Below are positions 9,009-18,606 of a stretch of 62,259 nucleotides of DNA, in pieces. The notes under the pieces are model-generated. The model was not told the origin of the DNA and did no database searches. It saw only the letters and a program-made list of their open reading frames with translations. The translations under genes were made by a program, and so were the position numbers. Source of the DNA: Rhodospirillaceae bacterium (GTDB lineage: Bacteria > Pseudomonadota > Alphaproteobacteria > UBA8366 > Aestuariispiraceae); contig PAQY01000018.1 in the NCBI GenBank assembly GCA_002709955.1, forward strand, positions 77,508 through 139,766, written 5' to 3'. Positions within the stretch are counted from its first letter, which is position 1, and every line of letters starts with the position of its first letter.

Positions 9009-9902
9009 CTAAACCTCCTCACATTCCGCCATCAGGCTGCGGATATAGTTCGGCATTTCGTGGGCTTGTACCTTGGCGGCGCGGACCAGGGAATCGAAGT
9101 GGTCGGACAGGGTTCGGATATGCTCGCGGGTGTTGAATACGAAATACATCTGGCCCAGAAAGATTGCGGCGCGTCTGGGGCCGAACACCGTATAGGGGAC
9201 CGCGTAGACCTTGCGCCCGTCGAACAGGAACAAACGGACGCGGGGATATAGTTCACTGAGCAAGGACGCCATATACTCCAATTGCTCCAACCGCACGCTT
9301 TTGGGGAATTCGTCCCAGACCCCCTGTCCCCGCGCAAAGGTGCGCAAAACCTGCCAGGACAGGCAGATTTCCATCTCCATTTCCGGAATGCGCGACAGGG
9401 CCAGTCGGTTCTGGATAGAGGACTTCGCTTCCTCCGTCGATTTCGCCTGATAGGTAGCGTATTCCAGGGCCAGAACCGCATCGGTTTTCACCAGATCCGG
9501 CAGCGAGGAGGGTACATAGCGCACCTTATACCCCACGGCATCGGTATGCCATTGCTCCAGCAATTTGTCTGACCCGGCGAAAGTATCAGGCCGGGCGATT
9601 TCAATGGATTCCCGCAGGATCGCCGCCCCTTGTCCCGGTTCTTCCGCCAGCCCGAGCAGCCAGTCCGTGCTGACCTGCAGGGCAACAGCCATGGCCGCCA
9701 CCGTATCGGCGCGTGGCAGGCGGTCCGCACTGCGGGACAACAATTGCGACAGGGTGGAACGATCCACCCCGATGGCGCGGGCCAAACCGGACTGATTGAT
9801 CCCGACATCCGCCATCGCGCTTTCCAGACGCTTGCGGAAAGATGACACCGTTTCGCGCCGATCCAGGTTACGCCCGGTCGGATACTCTGTTGCTTTATAC
9901 AT
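9009..9902 (-). CDS. XRE-family transcriptional regulator
   Basis: A 297-residue DNA-binding protein. Residues about 20-85 form a Cro/C1-type helix-turn-helix, with the recognition part QSGLARAIGVDRSTLSQLLS. The C-terminal ~200 residues form an uncharacterised effector-like domain containing RVRLFLFDGRKVYAVPY. The gene is divergent from the fatty acid desaturase at 10061. The 158-bp gap is AT-rich and has repeated TATAAAC half-sites, one pair overlapping this gene's own start codon. I infer that it regulates itself and the desaturase; the effector is unknown. Confidence 0.82.
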   Translation of the reverse strand: MYKATEYPTGRNLDRRETVSSFRKRLESAMADVGINQSGLARAIGVDRSTLSQLLSRSADRLPRADTVAAMAVALQVSTDWLLGLAEEPGQGAAILRESIEIARPDTFAGSDKLLEQWHTDAVGYKVRYVPSSLPDLVKTDAVLALEYATYQAKSTEEAKSSIQNRLALSRIPEMEMEICLSWQVLRTFARGQGVWDEFPKSVRLEQLEYMASLLSELYPRVRLFLFDGRKVYAVPYTVFGPRRAAIFLGQMYFVFNTREHIRTLSDHFDSLVRAAKVQAHEMPNYIRSLMAECEEV

Positions 9903-9948
9903 ATAAACCTTTGTTTATAAATATCACCATTAACCAGTTAATATAAAC
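9902..9948. promoter_or_regulatory. Operator-like inverted repeats in the XRE/desaturase gap
   Basis: TATAAAC (9902-9908) and GTTTATA (9913-9919) are a perfect 7-bp inverted pair with a 4-bp centre, overlapping the XRE start codon. A further TATAAAC lies at 9942-9948. ATTAAC/GTTAAT (9929-9942, 2-bp centre) is a second inverted pair. This layout suits binding by the dimeric XRE regulator. It is inference from symmetry only. Confidence 0.5.
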
Positions 9949-10060
9949 ATACGCTATACATTGATTACAAGTATATCATTTTCAAAACATGAAAATCACG
10001 GGACTGTGTTCTCGCACTGCACAATCAACATCGCATGCCCCAACAAGTACAAGGATATAT

Positions 10061-11005
10061 ATGGCCTCCCTGGCAGGAACCCCGCCCAATCTCGCCCCCA
10101 GCCCCGTTCAATCCCGTGGGCGATCAGCCCTGGCGGAATGGCCGACCTTGTTGGTATGGGGGGGCGTATATGGTGGTTTCTTTGCCTTAACAGCCTTCTG
10201 GAGCCAGATCAGCCCCTGGATCGCCATTCCGGCCCTGGCCTATCTGGTGTGCTGGAATGGTCATTTGATGCATGAAGTGTTGCATGGTCACCCGACCCGC
10301 AACAAAACGATCAACCGGTTGTTGATACTGCCCAATCTGTTTGGGTGGATGCCCTATGAAATCTATCGCGACAGCCATATTGCACATCATGAGACGGATC
10401 ATCTGAGCCACCCGACCCTGGACCCGGAAAGCTATTACATTGCCCCGGAGCAATGGGCACGGACGCCTGGTTTCATGCAGGCCGTATTGCGTGCGAATAA
10501 CAGCCTGATCGGGCGCATGCTGATTGGCCCGATCCTGATGGTCAGCCGCTTCTGGATATCGGAAATCCGCCGCTATGCGTCTGGGGATTCCCGTTACATC
10601 GGTGCATGGATCATCCTGATCATCAACAATCTGGCCCTGGCCTATTGGCTATTCGACTTCTGCGCCCTGCCGGTCTGGCAGGTGGCGTTTGGCCTGTATG
10701 GTGGCCTGTCCCTGGGCTTGGTGCGATCCTTCACGGAACACCGGCAAGCCGACAATCAGGATGCGCGCTGTGCCATTGTTGAATCCGGGCCGCTAATGCA
10801 ACTGCTGTTTCTGAACAATAACTTTCATATCGTTCACCACACGCACCCGTCCCTGTCCTGGTACGAGATCCCTGGAACCTATTATCGCAATCGGGACTAT
10901 TGGATTGCCAAGACGCAGGGACATTGGTTCAGCACCTATTGGGATGTCCTGCGCCGCTGTGCCTTTACAGCCAAAGACAGCCCTCGCTTTTCCGATCAGG
11001 CTTAA
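10061..11005 (+). CDS. Membrane fatty acid desaturase/hydroxylase family protein
   Basis: A di-iron integral membrane enzyme of about 314 residues. All three histidine boxes are visible: HEVLHGH, HIAHHE and HIVHHTH. Hydrophobic stretches such as WPTLLVWGGVYGGFFALTAF and YIGAWIILIINNLALAYWL fit membrane helices. The family includes acyl-lipid desaturases and carotenoid or alkane hydroxylases, and the substrate cannot be read here. An upstream start at 9989 exists, but ATG 10061 has AAGGA five bases before it and is preferred. Its stop overlaps the end of mfd by 4 bp on the other strand. It is probably controlled by the divergent XRE gene. Confidence 0.88.
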   Translation: MASLAGTPPNLAPSPVQSRGRSALAEWPTLLVWGGVYGGFFALTAFWSQISPWIAIPALAYLVCWNGHLMHEVLHGHPTRNKTINRLLILPNLFGWMPYEIYRDSHIAHHETDHLSHPTLDPESYYIAPEQWARTPGFMQAVLRANNSLIGRMLIGPILMVSRFWISEIRRYASGDSRYIGAWIILIINNLALAYWLFDFCALPVWQVAFGLYGGLSLGLVRSFTEHRQADNQDARCAIVESGPLMQLLFLNNNFHIVHHTHPSLSWYEIPGTYYRNRDYWIAKTQGHWFSTYWDVLRRCAFTAKDSPRFSDQA

Positions 11006-14000
11006 ACGGCAACCCGGGCCAGGGCCTCTGCGATTTTACGCACGCCCGACAAACGCCGGTCTGAATCACTCCACGCCCGCATGATCACCATTTTATGGTC
11101 TGGGCGCAGTTTTGCCACCCCCGCCATTTTCTGAATAAAGCCGATCAGGCCGCCCGGATTGGCAAAATCATCATTGCGGAAGGAAATCAGCGCCCCCTTC
11201 GGCCCGGCATCCACCTTGGAAATCCCCGCTGCCTTGCAGGCCTGCTTAATTGCCACGATCTGCAACAGATTGGCGACTTCTTCCGGCATGGGGCCAAAGC
11301 GGTCCACCATCTCCACAGCAAAGCGATCAATCTCCCGCGTGTCTTTCAGGTCGGACAGGCGGCGATACAGGCCCAGGCGCACCGACAGGTCCGGGACATA
11401 TTTCTCTGGGATCAACACGGCAATGCCGACATTGATGGTCGGCGTCCAGGTCTCTTCAATCTCTTCTGCAGCGACATGATCGCGGGCGGCGGCGACGGCC
11501 TCTTCCAGCATCCGCTGGTACAGTTCCACCCCGACTTCCTTGATATGGCCCGACTGTTCTTCGCCCACCAGATTACCGGCACCACGAATATCCAGATCAT
11601 GGCTGGCCAATGTGAAGCCCGCCCCCAAGCTATCGAGCGTCTGCATAACATCCAGTCGCTTGCGGGCGGTTTCGGTCAGGACCTTGCCCGGCGGCAGGGT
11701 CAGATAGCAATAAGCCCGCTGTTTGCCGCGCCCGATGCGCCCACGCAATTGATACAATTGTGCCAGGCCGAACATATCGGCCCGGTGAATGATCATCGTG
11801 TTGGCATTGGGAATATCCAACCCACTTTCCACGATATTGGTGGACAGCAGAATATCGTATTTGCCGCCAACGAAGTCTGTCATGACCTCTTCCAATTCGC
11901 GCGCGGCCATACGGCCATGGGCCATAGCAACATTGGAATCAGGGGATAATTCGCGAATACGCTCCCGCACGCGGTCCATATCGGCCAGTCTTGGGCAGAC
12001 ATAGAATATCTGACCGCCGCGATATCGTTCTCTGCGGATGGCTTCCCTCAGGACAACGGGATCATAGGGCAGAACGAAGGTTCGAACCGCCAGACGATCC
12101 ACCGGCGGGCTGGCAATGATTGACATCTCGCGCACCCCGGCCAGGGCCATCTGTAAGGTCCGCGGGATTGGTGTCGCAGTCAAGGTCAGCACATGAACAT
12201 TGGCGCGCAACTGCTTCATGCGTTCCTTTTGCTGCACGCCGAAATGCTGTTCCTCATCAACGATCAACAGGCCCAGATCACGGATTTTGATGGATTTCGC
12301 CAACAGGGCATGGGTGCCAACGACGATATCGATTGTGCCATCGGCCAGACCTTCCTTTACGCCCTCCGCCTCTTTACCCGTCACCAGGCGGGACAATTGG
12401 CGCACCCGGACCGGCAGGCCTTCAAAGCGTTCCTTGAAATTGCGAAAATGCTGGCGGGCCAACAGGGTCGTGGGGACGACGACAGCGACCTGCTTGCCGG
12501 ACAGGGCAACCAGGAAGGCCGCCCGCAGCCCAACCTCTGTTTTGCCAAAACCGACATCCCCACAGACCAGACGGTCCATTGGCTTGCCGGACCCCAGATC
12601 TTCAAACACGTCTTGAATGGCGCGCAATTGGTCTTCAGTTTCGGTGAAGGGGAAGCGCGCGCAGAATTCATCATACGCCCCTTCCTGCGGGACAACAGGA
12701 TCGCCCTTGCGCAAGGCCCGCTCCGCCGCGATTTTCATCAGCGACTCGGCGATTTCCCGAACCCGTTCTTTCAGTCGCGCCTTTCGGGCCTGCCAGGCGG
12801 CCCCGCCCAGCTTGTCCAGTTGAACCCCTGAATCTTCTGAGCCATAGCGCGACAGCACTTCCAGATTCTCGACCGGCAGGAACAATCGATCATCGCCCGC
12901 ATACAAAATGCGCAGGCAATCATGGGGCGCACCATCAACACGCAGCGTCTCCAGCCCGTCATAGCGCCCGATGCCATGTTCGACATGGACGACCAGATCC
13001 CCAGTCTCAATGGCCGACAATTCGGAGATGAATTCCTCCCCCTTGCGGCGGCGGCGGGCCGGACGGGCCAGACGTTCTCCCAGAATATCAGGCTCACTGA
13101 GCACCTGAACCGTATCCGTCTCAAAGCCCGCATCCAACGGCATCAGGCCAATCGCGGCCTTTCCAGGGGATAGAGAATCTAAATCCGACCAGCTCTTCGC
13201 ATCACTCAGGTCGGCAACGCCCCCTTCGCGGATCAACAGTTTCAGGCGTTCCCGCGCGCCCTCCCCCGATGCCGCAATCAGGGTGCGCTTTGTCGCCGCC
13301 TCGGCAATACGCTGGGCGACGGCCTCAAACAGGTCGATATCGGGCGATTTCCGGGCAACGGCAAAATCCGGCACCCTTATTCCAGCGGCATCCAGCGTTG
13401 CCTCCTGCCCGGTATCGGGTTTGGGATAGGGATTGAAGGTGAAGACCTGCGCCAGACCCAACCGCTCCCCCCAGCCATGCTGTGTGAAATACAACATATC
13501 GGGCGGGATCGGCTTATAGGGGGCCGCCCCATCCTCATCCGGGCTGCGGCGCTTGGATCGGATCGATTCTTCTTCCTTGCGCGCGGCATAGTGATCGCGG
13601 ATCGTCTCAATCCGCGCCTCGATTGCCTCTTCTCCCTGGGCATCCAGGAATATCGGGGAATCGGGCAACCAGTCTGGAATGGTTTCCATATGATCATGGA
13701 ACAGTGGCAGCCAATGTTCGACGCCGGGGGACCTGCGCCCTTCGCTGACCGCATCGAACATCAGATCGCCACTGGCATCGCCGCCAAACAACATGCGATA
13801 GGCTTGGCGGAAGCGGTCAATATGCTCCCGGTCCAGCATGATTTCGCTGACCGGGCGCAGAATCATCTGGGTCGCTTCCCCCAATGTGCGCTGATTCATG
13901 GCGTCGAACCGCCGGATCGTCTCCAACTCATCCCCAAAGAAATCAAGGCGCAGCGGATCGGCCTCTCCCGGTGGGAAGACATCGACAATCCCGCCCCGGA

Positions 14001-14490
14001 TCGCATATTCACCGGGTTCGCGCACCGTCGTTGCGCGGCGATAGCCATTGCGCTCGTAAAAGGCCTGCATCGTTTCAACCGGAAAGCGGGTGCCTGGCTT
14101 TGCCACCAGGGTGGCGTCCCGGAAGGATTTTGCAGGTGGGACCTTCTGTAAAACAGACGCAATCGTGGTCAGAACGATCGCCGCACCATCAATGCCCGCC
14201 GCCAGGGCAGACAAAGCCTCCAGCCGCCCCGCGACGCTTTGCGCATTGGGCGATACCCGATCATACGGCAGGCAATCCCAGGCAGGCAGCAGGATCTGGC
14301 GCAGGTCCGGCGCAATAAAGCTCAACCGATCCGCAGCCGCCCGCATACGGGTTTCGTCCCGCATCACAACCAGGATCGGCTTTTCAAATTCGGTGGCGGC
14401 CTGGGCCAGGATCAGCGTATCGACACCTTCCGGTGCGCCCGCAATCTCCGTCTTACCCAGCCCCTCCAGGAAGGGACGAAATGATATCAA
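11002..14490 (-). CDS. mfd: Transcription-repair coupling factor
   Basis: A 1162-residue ATP-dependent translocase. It removes RNA polymerase stalled at DNA lesions and recruits UvrA. It has an N-terminal UvrB-like region, the RNA-polymerase-interacting domain ([19 protein letters not shown]), RecG-like motor domains with Walker [11 protein letters not shown], the box [14 protein letters not shown] and [13 protein letters not shown], and the C-terminal TRCF domain. It overlaps the upstream sdhE stop by 4 bp, which suggests translational coupling. UvrA is also in this window at 18607. Confidence 0.97.
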   Translation of the reverse strand: MISFRPFLEGLGKTEIAGAPEGVDTLILAQAATEFEKPILVVMRDETRMRAAADRLSFIAPDLRQILLPAWDCLPYDRVSPNAQSVAGRLEALSALAAGIDGAAIVLTTIASVLQKVPPAKSFRDATLVAKPGTRFPVETMQAFYERNGYRRATTVREPGEYAIRGGIVDVFPPGEADPLRLDFFGDELETIRRFDAMNQRTLGEATQMILRPVSEIMLDREHIDRFRQAYRMLFGGDASGDLMFDAVSEGRRSPGVEHWLPLFHDHMETIPDWLPDSPIFLDAQGEEAIEARIETIRDHYAARKEEESIRSKRRSPDEDGAAPYKPIPPDMLYFTQHGWGERLGLAQVFTFNPYPKPDTGQEATLDAAGIRVPDFAVARKSPDIDLFEAVAQRIAEAATKRTLIAASGEGARERLKLLIREGGVADLSDAKSWSDLDSLSPGKAAIGLMPLDAGFETDTVQVLSEPDILGERLARPARRRRKGEEFISELSAIETGDLVVHVEHGIGRYDGLETLRVDGAPHDCLRILYAGDDRLFLPVENLEVLSRYGSEDSGVQLDKLGGAAWQARKARLKERVREIAESLMKIAAERALRKGDPVVPQEGAYDEFCARFPFTETEDQLRAIQDVFEDLGSGKPMDRLVCGDVGFGKTEVGLRAAFLVALSGKQVAVVVPTTLLARQHFRNFKERFEGLPVRVRQLSRLVTGKEAEGVKEGLADGTIDIVVGTHALLAKSIKIRDLGLLIVDEEQHFGVQQKERMKQLRANVHVLTLTATPIPRTLQMALAGVREMSIIASPPVDRLAVRTFVLPYDPVVLREAIRRERYRGGQIFYVCPRLADMDRVRERIRELSPDSNVAMAHGRMAARELEEVMTDFVGGKYDILLSTNIVESGLDIPNANTMIIHRADMFGLAQLYQLRGRIGRGKQRAYCYLTLPPGKVLTETARKRLDVMQTLDSLGAGFTLASHDLDIRGAGNLVGEEQSGHIKEVGVELYQRMLEEAVAAARDHVAAEEIEETWTPTINVGIAVLIPEKYVPDLSVRLGLYRRLSDLKDTREIDRFAVEMVDRFGPMPEEVANLLQIVAIKQACKAAGISKVDAGPKGALISFRNDDFANPGGLIGFIQKMAGVAKLRPDHKMVIMRAWSDSDRRLSGVRKIAEALARVAV

Positions 14491-14780
14491 GGGGACCCCA
14501 ATGGATCTTTGGCGAATTGAAAAATATCCTGGAAAATAGGACCATTAACCTGTGGCGGAATTTCAGCCCCATGGACCAGCATGGAATAAAGGACCTGATC
14601 GGGGATGTGCAACAGGGCCTCGAACACGTCCAATTGGGACTCATCGAACTGATCCAGGCGTTTATCCGCAAAGTTTCCCAGGATGATATCCATTTCCTTC
14701 ATCCCGCGATGCCAGGCGCGAAACCGCAATTTCTTGCGGCGAATATCAGCGGGAATTCTATTATCATTCACGGAAAGCAT
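14487..14780 (-). CDS. sdhE: SdhE/CptB-type FAD assembly factor
   Basis: A 97-residue, all-helical protein of the SdhE/YgfY (SDH5) family, which promotes covalent FAD attachment to succinate dehydrogenase. The family signature RGxxE is present as HRGMKEMD, preceded by IRRKKLRFRAW. The stop overlaps the mfd start by 4 bp. No sdh genes are in the window, so the pairing with mfd is positional. The region between it and recG (14781-14977) is a divergent promoter region. Confidence 0.9.
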   Translation of the reverse strand: MLSVNDNRIPADIRRKKLRFRAWHRGMKEMDIILGNFADKRLDQFDESQLDVFEALLHIPDQVLYSMLVHGAEIPPQVNGPIFQDIFQFAKDPLGSP

Positions 14781-14977
14781 GGTGACGGTCCACCTTCAGG
14801 AGTACAAATCAGTTTGCGTTTTGTGCAATAGGACTTAGCGCATGGTTGAGGCTTTTACAGCCCTATTGCGATCACGGCAAACCCCGGCACAGAAATTTTT
14901 GTTCCTCAGCGCGGTTTTCGCGGGGCGACGAAGGCGATAGACTGCCTCGACAAAGCCCGTTTCTAAAGTTGATCGGT

Positions 14978-17062
14978 ATGCGCCCGGAAATTCTGTTCCC
15001 CCTGTTTGCGACGCTAAACAGCCTGAAAGGCGTTGGCCCGCGCATCGCCCTGCTGTTGGAAAAAGCAGCAGGCGCCCATGTCGTGGACCTGTTATGGCAT
15101 CTGCCCCGCGAGGTGATTGATCGCCGTGACCGCCCCTCGGTCGCAGACGCACAGCCGGGGAAAATCGTTACCTTGCAGGTACATGTCGGGAAACACGAAG
15201 CACCCTCCGACAAGCGCCGCCCCTATCGCATACACTGTTCGGACGTGACCGGGCCCCTGATCCTGACCTTCTTTCGCGGCGATAAGAAATATCTGGAACA
15301 AATCCTGCCACAGGGAGAGGAACGCCTGATTTCCGGGCGGTTGGATCTGTATCTGGGCATCAAACAGATGGCCCATCCCGATCATATCCAACCGCTGGAT
15401 AAGGCCGATGAGATACCCGATATTGAACCTGTCTATCCGCTGACCGCCGGGATTACGCCAAAGGTCCTGTCAAAAGCAATCGCAGCAGCGCTCAGCCGCG
15501 CACCAGATCTGCCCGAATGGCTGAATGCGGAACATCGCAAGCGCGAAGGATGGCTGCCCTGGCGCGACGCCCTGATGCAGGCGCATATGCCAGGCAACAG
15601 TGGCGATCTGTCGCCGCTTACCAAGATGCGTCAACGGCTGGCCTATGATGAATTGCTGGCCAATCAATTGGCCCTGACGGTCGTGCGGCGCAATGCAAAA
15701 CGCCAGGGCGGGCAATCGCTGAAAGGGGATGGAACCCTGCGAGAGGCCGCCCGAAAGGCCCTGCCCTTTACCCTGACCTTAAGCCAGGAAACCGCCCTGT
15801 CTGAAATTTTTGCAGATATGGAATCACCGCAACGCATGCTACGCCTGTTGCAAGGGGATGTTGGCAGCGGCAAGACGGTCGTCGCCCTGATGGCGATGTT
15901 GAACGCCGTGGAATGTGGCGGCCAGGCCGCCCTGATGGCCCCCACTGAAATCCTGGCGCGACAGCATTTTGAGACGATTGCGCCGATTGTGGCCAAGCTG
16001 GGCCTGAAATGCGTCGTCTTGACCGGGCGGGATAAGGGCGCGGCGCGAAAGGAAATTCTGGCGGCCATCGCAGAAGGGCGCGCCGCATTGGCAATCGGCA
16101 CCCATGCACTGTTTCAGGAAGAAGTCACCTTTCGCGACCTGAAACTGGCGGTGATCGATGAACAGCATCGTTTTGGCGTCCATCAACGCCTGACATTGGG
16201 CGGCAAAGGTATCCGAACCGATATGCTGGTGATGACCGCAACTCCAATTCCCCGCACTCTGACCATGACGGCCTATGGCGACCTGGATTCGTCGCGCCTG
16301 ACCGATAAGCCGCCGGGGCGCATTCCCATTAAAACCGTTGTCATTGCCAATAACCGCCTGCCCGATGTGGTCGATGGCCTGCGCCGGAAATTGGCAGAAG
16401 GGGCAAAGGTCTATTGGGTCTGTCCCCTGGTCGAAGAGTCTGAAACCAGTGATCTGGCCAATGCCGAAGGGCGCTATGCCGATCTGTGCCACAGTTTTGG
16501 CGAAACCCGCGTATCGCTGGTACATGGCCGCATGAAAGGCAAAGAGAAAGACGCCGCCATGGCGCGGTTTATCGAGGGGCCCGCCGATATTCTGGTGGCA
16601 ACCACAGTGATTGAAGTTGGCGTGAATGTGCCTGCCGCCTCTGTCATGATCATTGAGCAGGCAGAACGCTTCGGCCTGGCGCAATTACATCAATTGCGCG
16701 GGCGCATCGGGCGGGGTGCTGACGCATCCACCTGTATTTTATTGCGCGCAGAACACATGACCGAAACCGCGAAAGAGCGCCTGCGCACCCTGTCTGAAAC
16801 CGACGATGGCTTTGTGATCGCTGAAAAAGACTTGGAACTGCGCGGGGCCGGCGAAATCCTGGGCACCAAACAAAGCGGCCTGCCCGAATTCCGGCTGGCC
16901 GACATCGCCCTGCATGGCGACCTGATGCGCATCGCCCATGACGATGCCCGCCTGATCCTGGAAACCGATCCCGACCTGAACGGCCCACGCGGCAAAAACT
17001 TGCGCCTGTTGCTATACCTCTTCGAAAGAGACGCCGCGATCGGGAATTTGAAGTCGGGCTGA
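14978..17062 (+). CDS. recG: ATP-dependent DNA helicase RecG
   Basis: About 694 residues. It processes stalled forks and branched DNA. The N-terminal wedge (OB-fold) domain contains LNSLKGVGPRIALLLEKA. The motor domains have Walker A GDVGSGKTVVALMAM, the box [28 protein letters not shown] and QLRGRIGRG. The C-terminus LRGAGEILGTKQSGLPEFR is typical. A longer in-frame start at 14846 would add 44 residues unlike RecG. ATG 14978 matches the family N-terminus although the ribosome binding site is weak. It is divergent from sdhE-mfd. Confidence 0.96.
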   Translation: MRPEILFPLFATLNSLKGVGPRIALLLEKAAGAHVVDLLWHLPREVIDRRDRPSVADAQPGKIVTLQVHVGKHEAPSDKRRPYRIHCSDVTGPLILTFFRGDKKYLEQILPQGEERLISGRLDLYLGIKQMAHPDHIQPLDKADEIPDIEPVYPLTAGITPKVLSKAIAAALSRAPDLPEWLNAEHRKREGWLPWRDALMQAHMPGNSGDLSPLTKMRQRLAYDELLANQLALTVVRRNAKRQGGQSLKGDGTLREAARKALPFTLTLSQETALSEIFADMESPQRMLRLLQGDVGSGKTVVALMAMLNAVECGGQAALMAPTEILARQHFETIAPIVAKLGLKCVVLTGRDKGAARKEILAAIAEGRAALAIGTHALFQEEVTFRDLKLAVIDEQHRFGVHQRLTLGGKGIRTDMLVMTATPIPRTLTMTAYGDLDSSRLTDKPPGRIPIKTVVIANNRLPDVVDGLRRKLAEGAKVYWVCPLVEESETSDLANAEGRYADLCHSFGETRVSLVHGRMKGKEKDAAMARFIEGPADILVATTVIEVGVNVPAASVMIIEQAERFGLAQLHQLRGRIGRGADASTCILLRAEHMTETAKERLRTLSETDDGFVIAEKDLELRGAGEILGTKQSGLPEFRLADIALHGDLMRIAHDDARLILETDPDLNGPRGKNLRLLLYLFERDAAIGNLKSG

Positions 17063-17084
17063 AGCCATTAAGCACGACAAAAAG

Positions 17085-17404
17085 CGGAACGCAGAGGGCG
17101 CTAAGGCAATCACTGGCTCGTCTCTCCCGCGAAGGCGGGAGTCCAGGGCCGTACGCACCAAATGCGCTTGCTGCCCTGGATCCCGGACCAAGTCCGGGAT
17201 GACGGTATTTCAAGACAAATGCCCCCTCACCCTGAGGAGCGTCGCGTCTCGAAGGGGGTCTTTCTGTAAGCACCGAACTTACCGCGCATCCTTCGAGACA
17301 GCGCTGCCGCGCCTCCTCAGGATGAGAGTGGGGCGGAATGTATTCCATAACACGCCATCCCCCCTGCGTCCTTCGCGCCTTCTCTGCGCCCTCTGCGGTT
17401 CATC
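17085..17404. repeat. Repeat cluster: families C, B, A, C
   Basis: The gap after recG holds a family C copy (17085-17106), a family B copy with its CTCCCGCGAAGGCGGGAG hairpin and palindrome (17119-17205), a full family A copy (17225-17332) and a closing family C copy (17369-17404, CTGCGCCCTCTGCGGTTC). No gene is supported here. Confidence 0.8.
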
Positions 17405-17443
17405 TTTGCCCCAGAACACAGAAAATATTCCAAAATATGCGAT

Positions 17444-17458
17444 TGACAATCATTCTTA
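17444..17458 (+). promoter_or_regulatory. Fur-like iron box upstream of the Bfd gene
   Basis: TGACAATCATTCTTA matches 12 of 15 positions of the 7-1-7 Fur consensus TGATAATnATTATCA. It lies about 40 bp before the ferredoxin start and overlaps a TTGACA sequence (17443-17448) that could be a -35 element. Iron-responsive control of Bfd is known in other proteobacteria. In this lineage Irr or RirA might act instead, so the regulator's identity is inference. Confidence 0.55.
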
Positions 17459-17498
17459 ACATCATCATCTTTCTTATACGCGATGTGTGAAAGGACGA

Positions 17499-17693
17499 AT
17501 GATGTTTGTGTGTGTGTGCAACGCGATCGGTGATAAATGCGTGTCCAAGGCCATCAATGATGGTCACGGCGATCCGGATGCCGTGTATGAGGCCCTGGGC
17601 GTTGCGCCGCAATGTGGGCAATGTGCGGAAACCATCGAAGAAATGATTTTCGACCACCGTTGTAAATCACGCATGCTGATCGCGGCGGAGTGA
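17499..17693 (+). CDS. bfd: Bacterioferritin-associated ferredoxin (Bfd-like [2Fe-2S])
   Basis: About 64 residues, with four cysteines in Bfd spacing: CVC near the N-terminus and CGQC after residue 36. The fold binds a [2Fe-2S] cluster and reduces the iron core of bacterioferritin so that iron is released. Two ATGs (17499, 17502) follow AAAGGA at 17490-17495; 17502 gives better spacing. A Fur-like box precedes it. Bacterioferritin is encoded convergently about 220 bp downstream, which supports the assignment. Confidence 0.88.
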   Translation: MMFVCVCNAIGDKCVSKAINDGHGDPDAVYEALGVAPQCGQCAETIEEMIFDHRCKSRMLIAAE

Positions 17694-17697
17694 TCGG

Positions 17698-17847
17698 ATG
17701 TTTTTGGTCAAATCCATGAGTACATGGGTTTCACTGGCAGCAAAACTGTCCAAGGACCATGCCGAGGCTGCTGATTCATCAGACAAAAAGAATGCGCGCG
17801 CGAAAACACCGCACGCGGCTTCTGATAAAACACCGTCAAAACACTGA
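17698..17847 (+). CDS. Possible small basic protein downstream of bfd
   Basis: A 49-residue reading frame starting 5 bp after the bfd stop, with GGCGGAG upstream of its ATG. The product is hydrophobic at the start (MFLVKSMSTWVSLAAKL), then lysine-rich and polar. No family is recognised. It could be a real iron-module gene or chance. Its 3' end runs into a 15-bp tandem repeat, so the C-terminus looks recently altered. Confidence 0.35.
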   Translation: MFLVKSMSTWVSLAAKLSKDHAEAADSSDKKNARAKTPHAASDKTPSKH

Positions 17848-17881
17848 GCCTCAAAACACTGAGCCTCAAAACACTGAGACT
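17837..17881 (+). repeat. 15-bp tandem repeat, three copies
   Basis: CAAAACACTGAGCCT occurs three times head to tail (17837-17851, 17852-17866, 17867-17881); the last copy has one change (GAGACT). Each copy carries a TGA. It sits between the convergent bfd unit and bfr and overlaps the end of the possible 49-residue gene. It looks like a slippage-prone tract. Confidence 0.9.
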
Positions 17882-17910
17882 GACAGCGACCGATCACCGG
17901 CCTGAAACGG

Positions 17911-18387
17911 TCAGGAATTGTCGAACATCTGTTCCTGAAGATAGTTCTGCAGGCCTGTCTGGTCGATCAGATGCTGTTGTGTTTCCAACCAGTCGATATG
18001 TTCTTCGGTATCATCCAGGATTTTGCTGAAAATGATACGGGTAACATAATCCTGATTCTTTTCACACACGACAATGGCGGCCTTCAGGTCGGTCTGATTC
18101 GCCATTTCCAGTCCCAGGTCACTTTCCAGCATTTCCGGCACTGTCTGGCCGATCCTTAAGCGCCCCAGATCCTGGAGGTTGGGGAGTGCATCCAGCAACA
18201 GGACCCGTTCAACGATCAGGTCCGCATGCTTCATCTCACCAATCGACTCTTCATAGACGGTATCGGCCAGGCGCTTAAAGCCCCAGTCTTTCAGCATGCG
18301 GGCGTGCAGGAAATACTGATTAATCGCGGTCAGTTCATTTTTCAAAATCTTGTTTAACTGTTCAATGACGGCTGGGTGCCCCTTCAT
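17911..18387 (-). CDS. bfr: Bacterioferritin
   Basis: A 158-residue, heme-binding, iron-storing ferritin. The residues match the E. coli pattern: Glu18, Glu51 and His54 of the ferroxidase centre, with Met52 as heme ligand in GEMKHAD. Downstream acidic ligands lie in VVCEKNQDYVTR and the segment DDTEEHIDWLETQQ. A GTG at 18402 is in frame, but ATG 18387 follows AAGGAGAG with good spacing. It is convergent with bfd, its likely reductant, so storage and release genes lie together. Confidence 0.95.
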   Translation of the reverse strand: MKGHPAVIEQLNKILKNELTAINQYFLHARMLKDWGFKRLADTVYEESIGEMKHADLIVERVLLLDALPNLQDLGRLRIGQTVPEMLESDLGLEMANQTDLKAAIVVCEKNQDYVTRIIFSKILDDTEEHIDWLETQQHLIDQTGLQNYLQEQMFDNS

Positions 18388-18606
18388 TGCTCTCTCCTTC
18401 ACGAAAACTTTTTCACCAACTCTTACCCTAGATGATCATAGGATCGCTGAAATAGCATCCCTTTTGTCGAAATAATTTGGTCAAACCAAGACTATGCCGC
18501 GCTGCAACAAGTAAATTTCCCCCATCGCAGATCAAGACTCGAAGTTCCCCCTTGGGCAGCCTATATTCCCTGTCTTCCGACGATGAAAATCCAACAGCGG
18601 GGTTCC

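Noticed and set aside
16650-17348. 232-codon minus-strand frame over the recG end
   Set aside because: Half is antisense to recG and half is repeat sequence.
18403-18606. LexA box upstream of uvrA
   Set aside because: A GTTC occurs near 18544 but there is no second GTTC seven bases on, so the alphaproteobacterial SOS consensus is not met.
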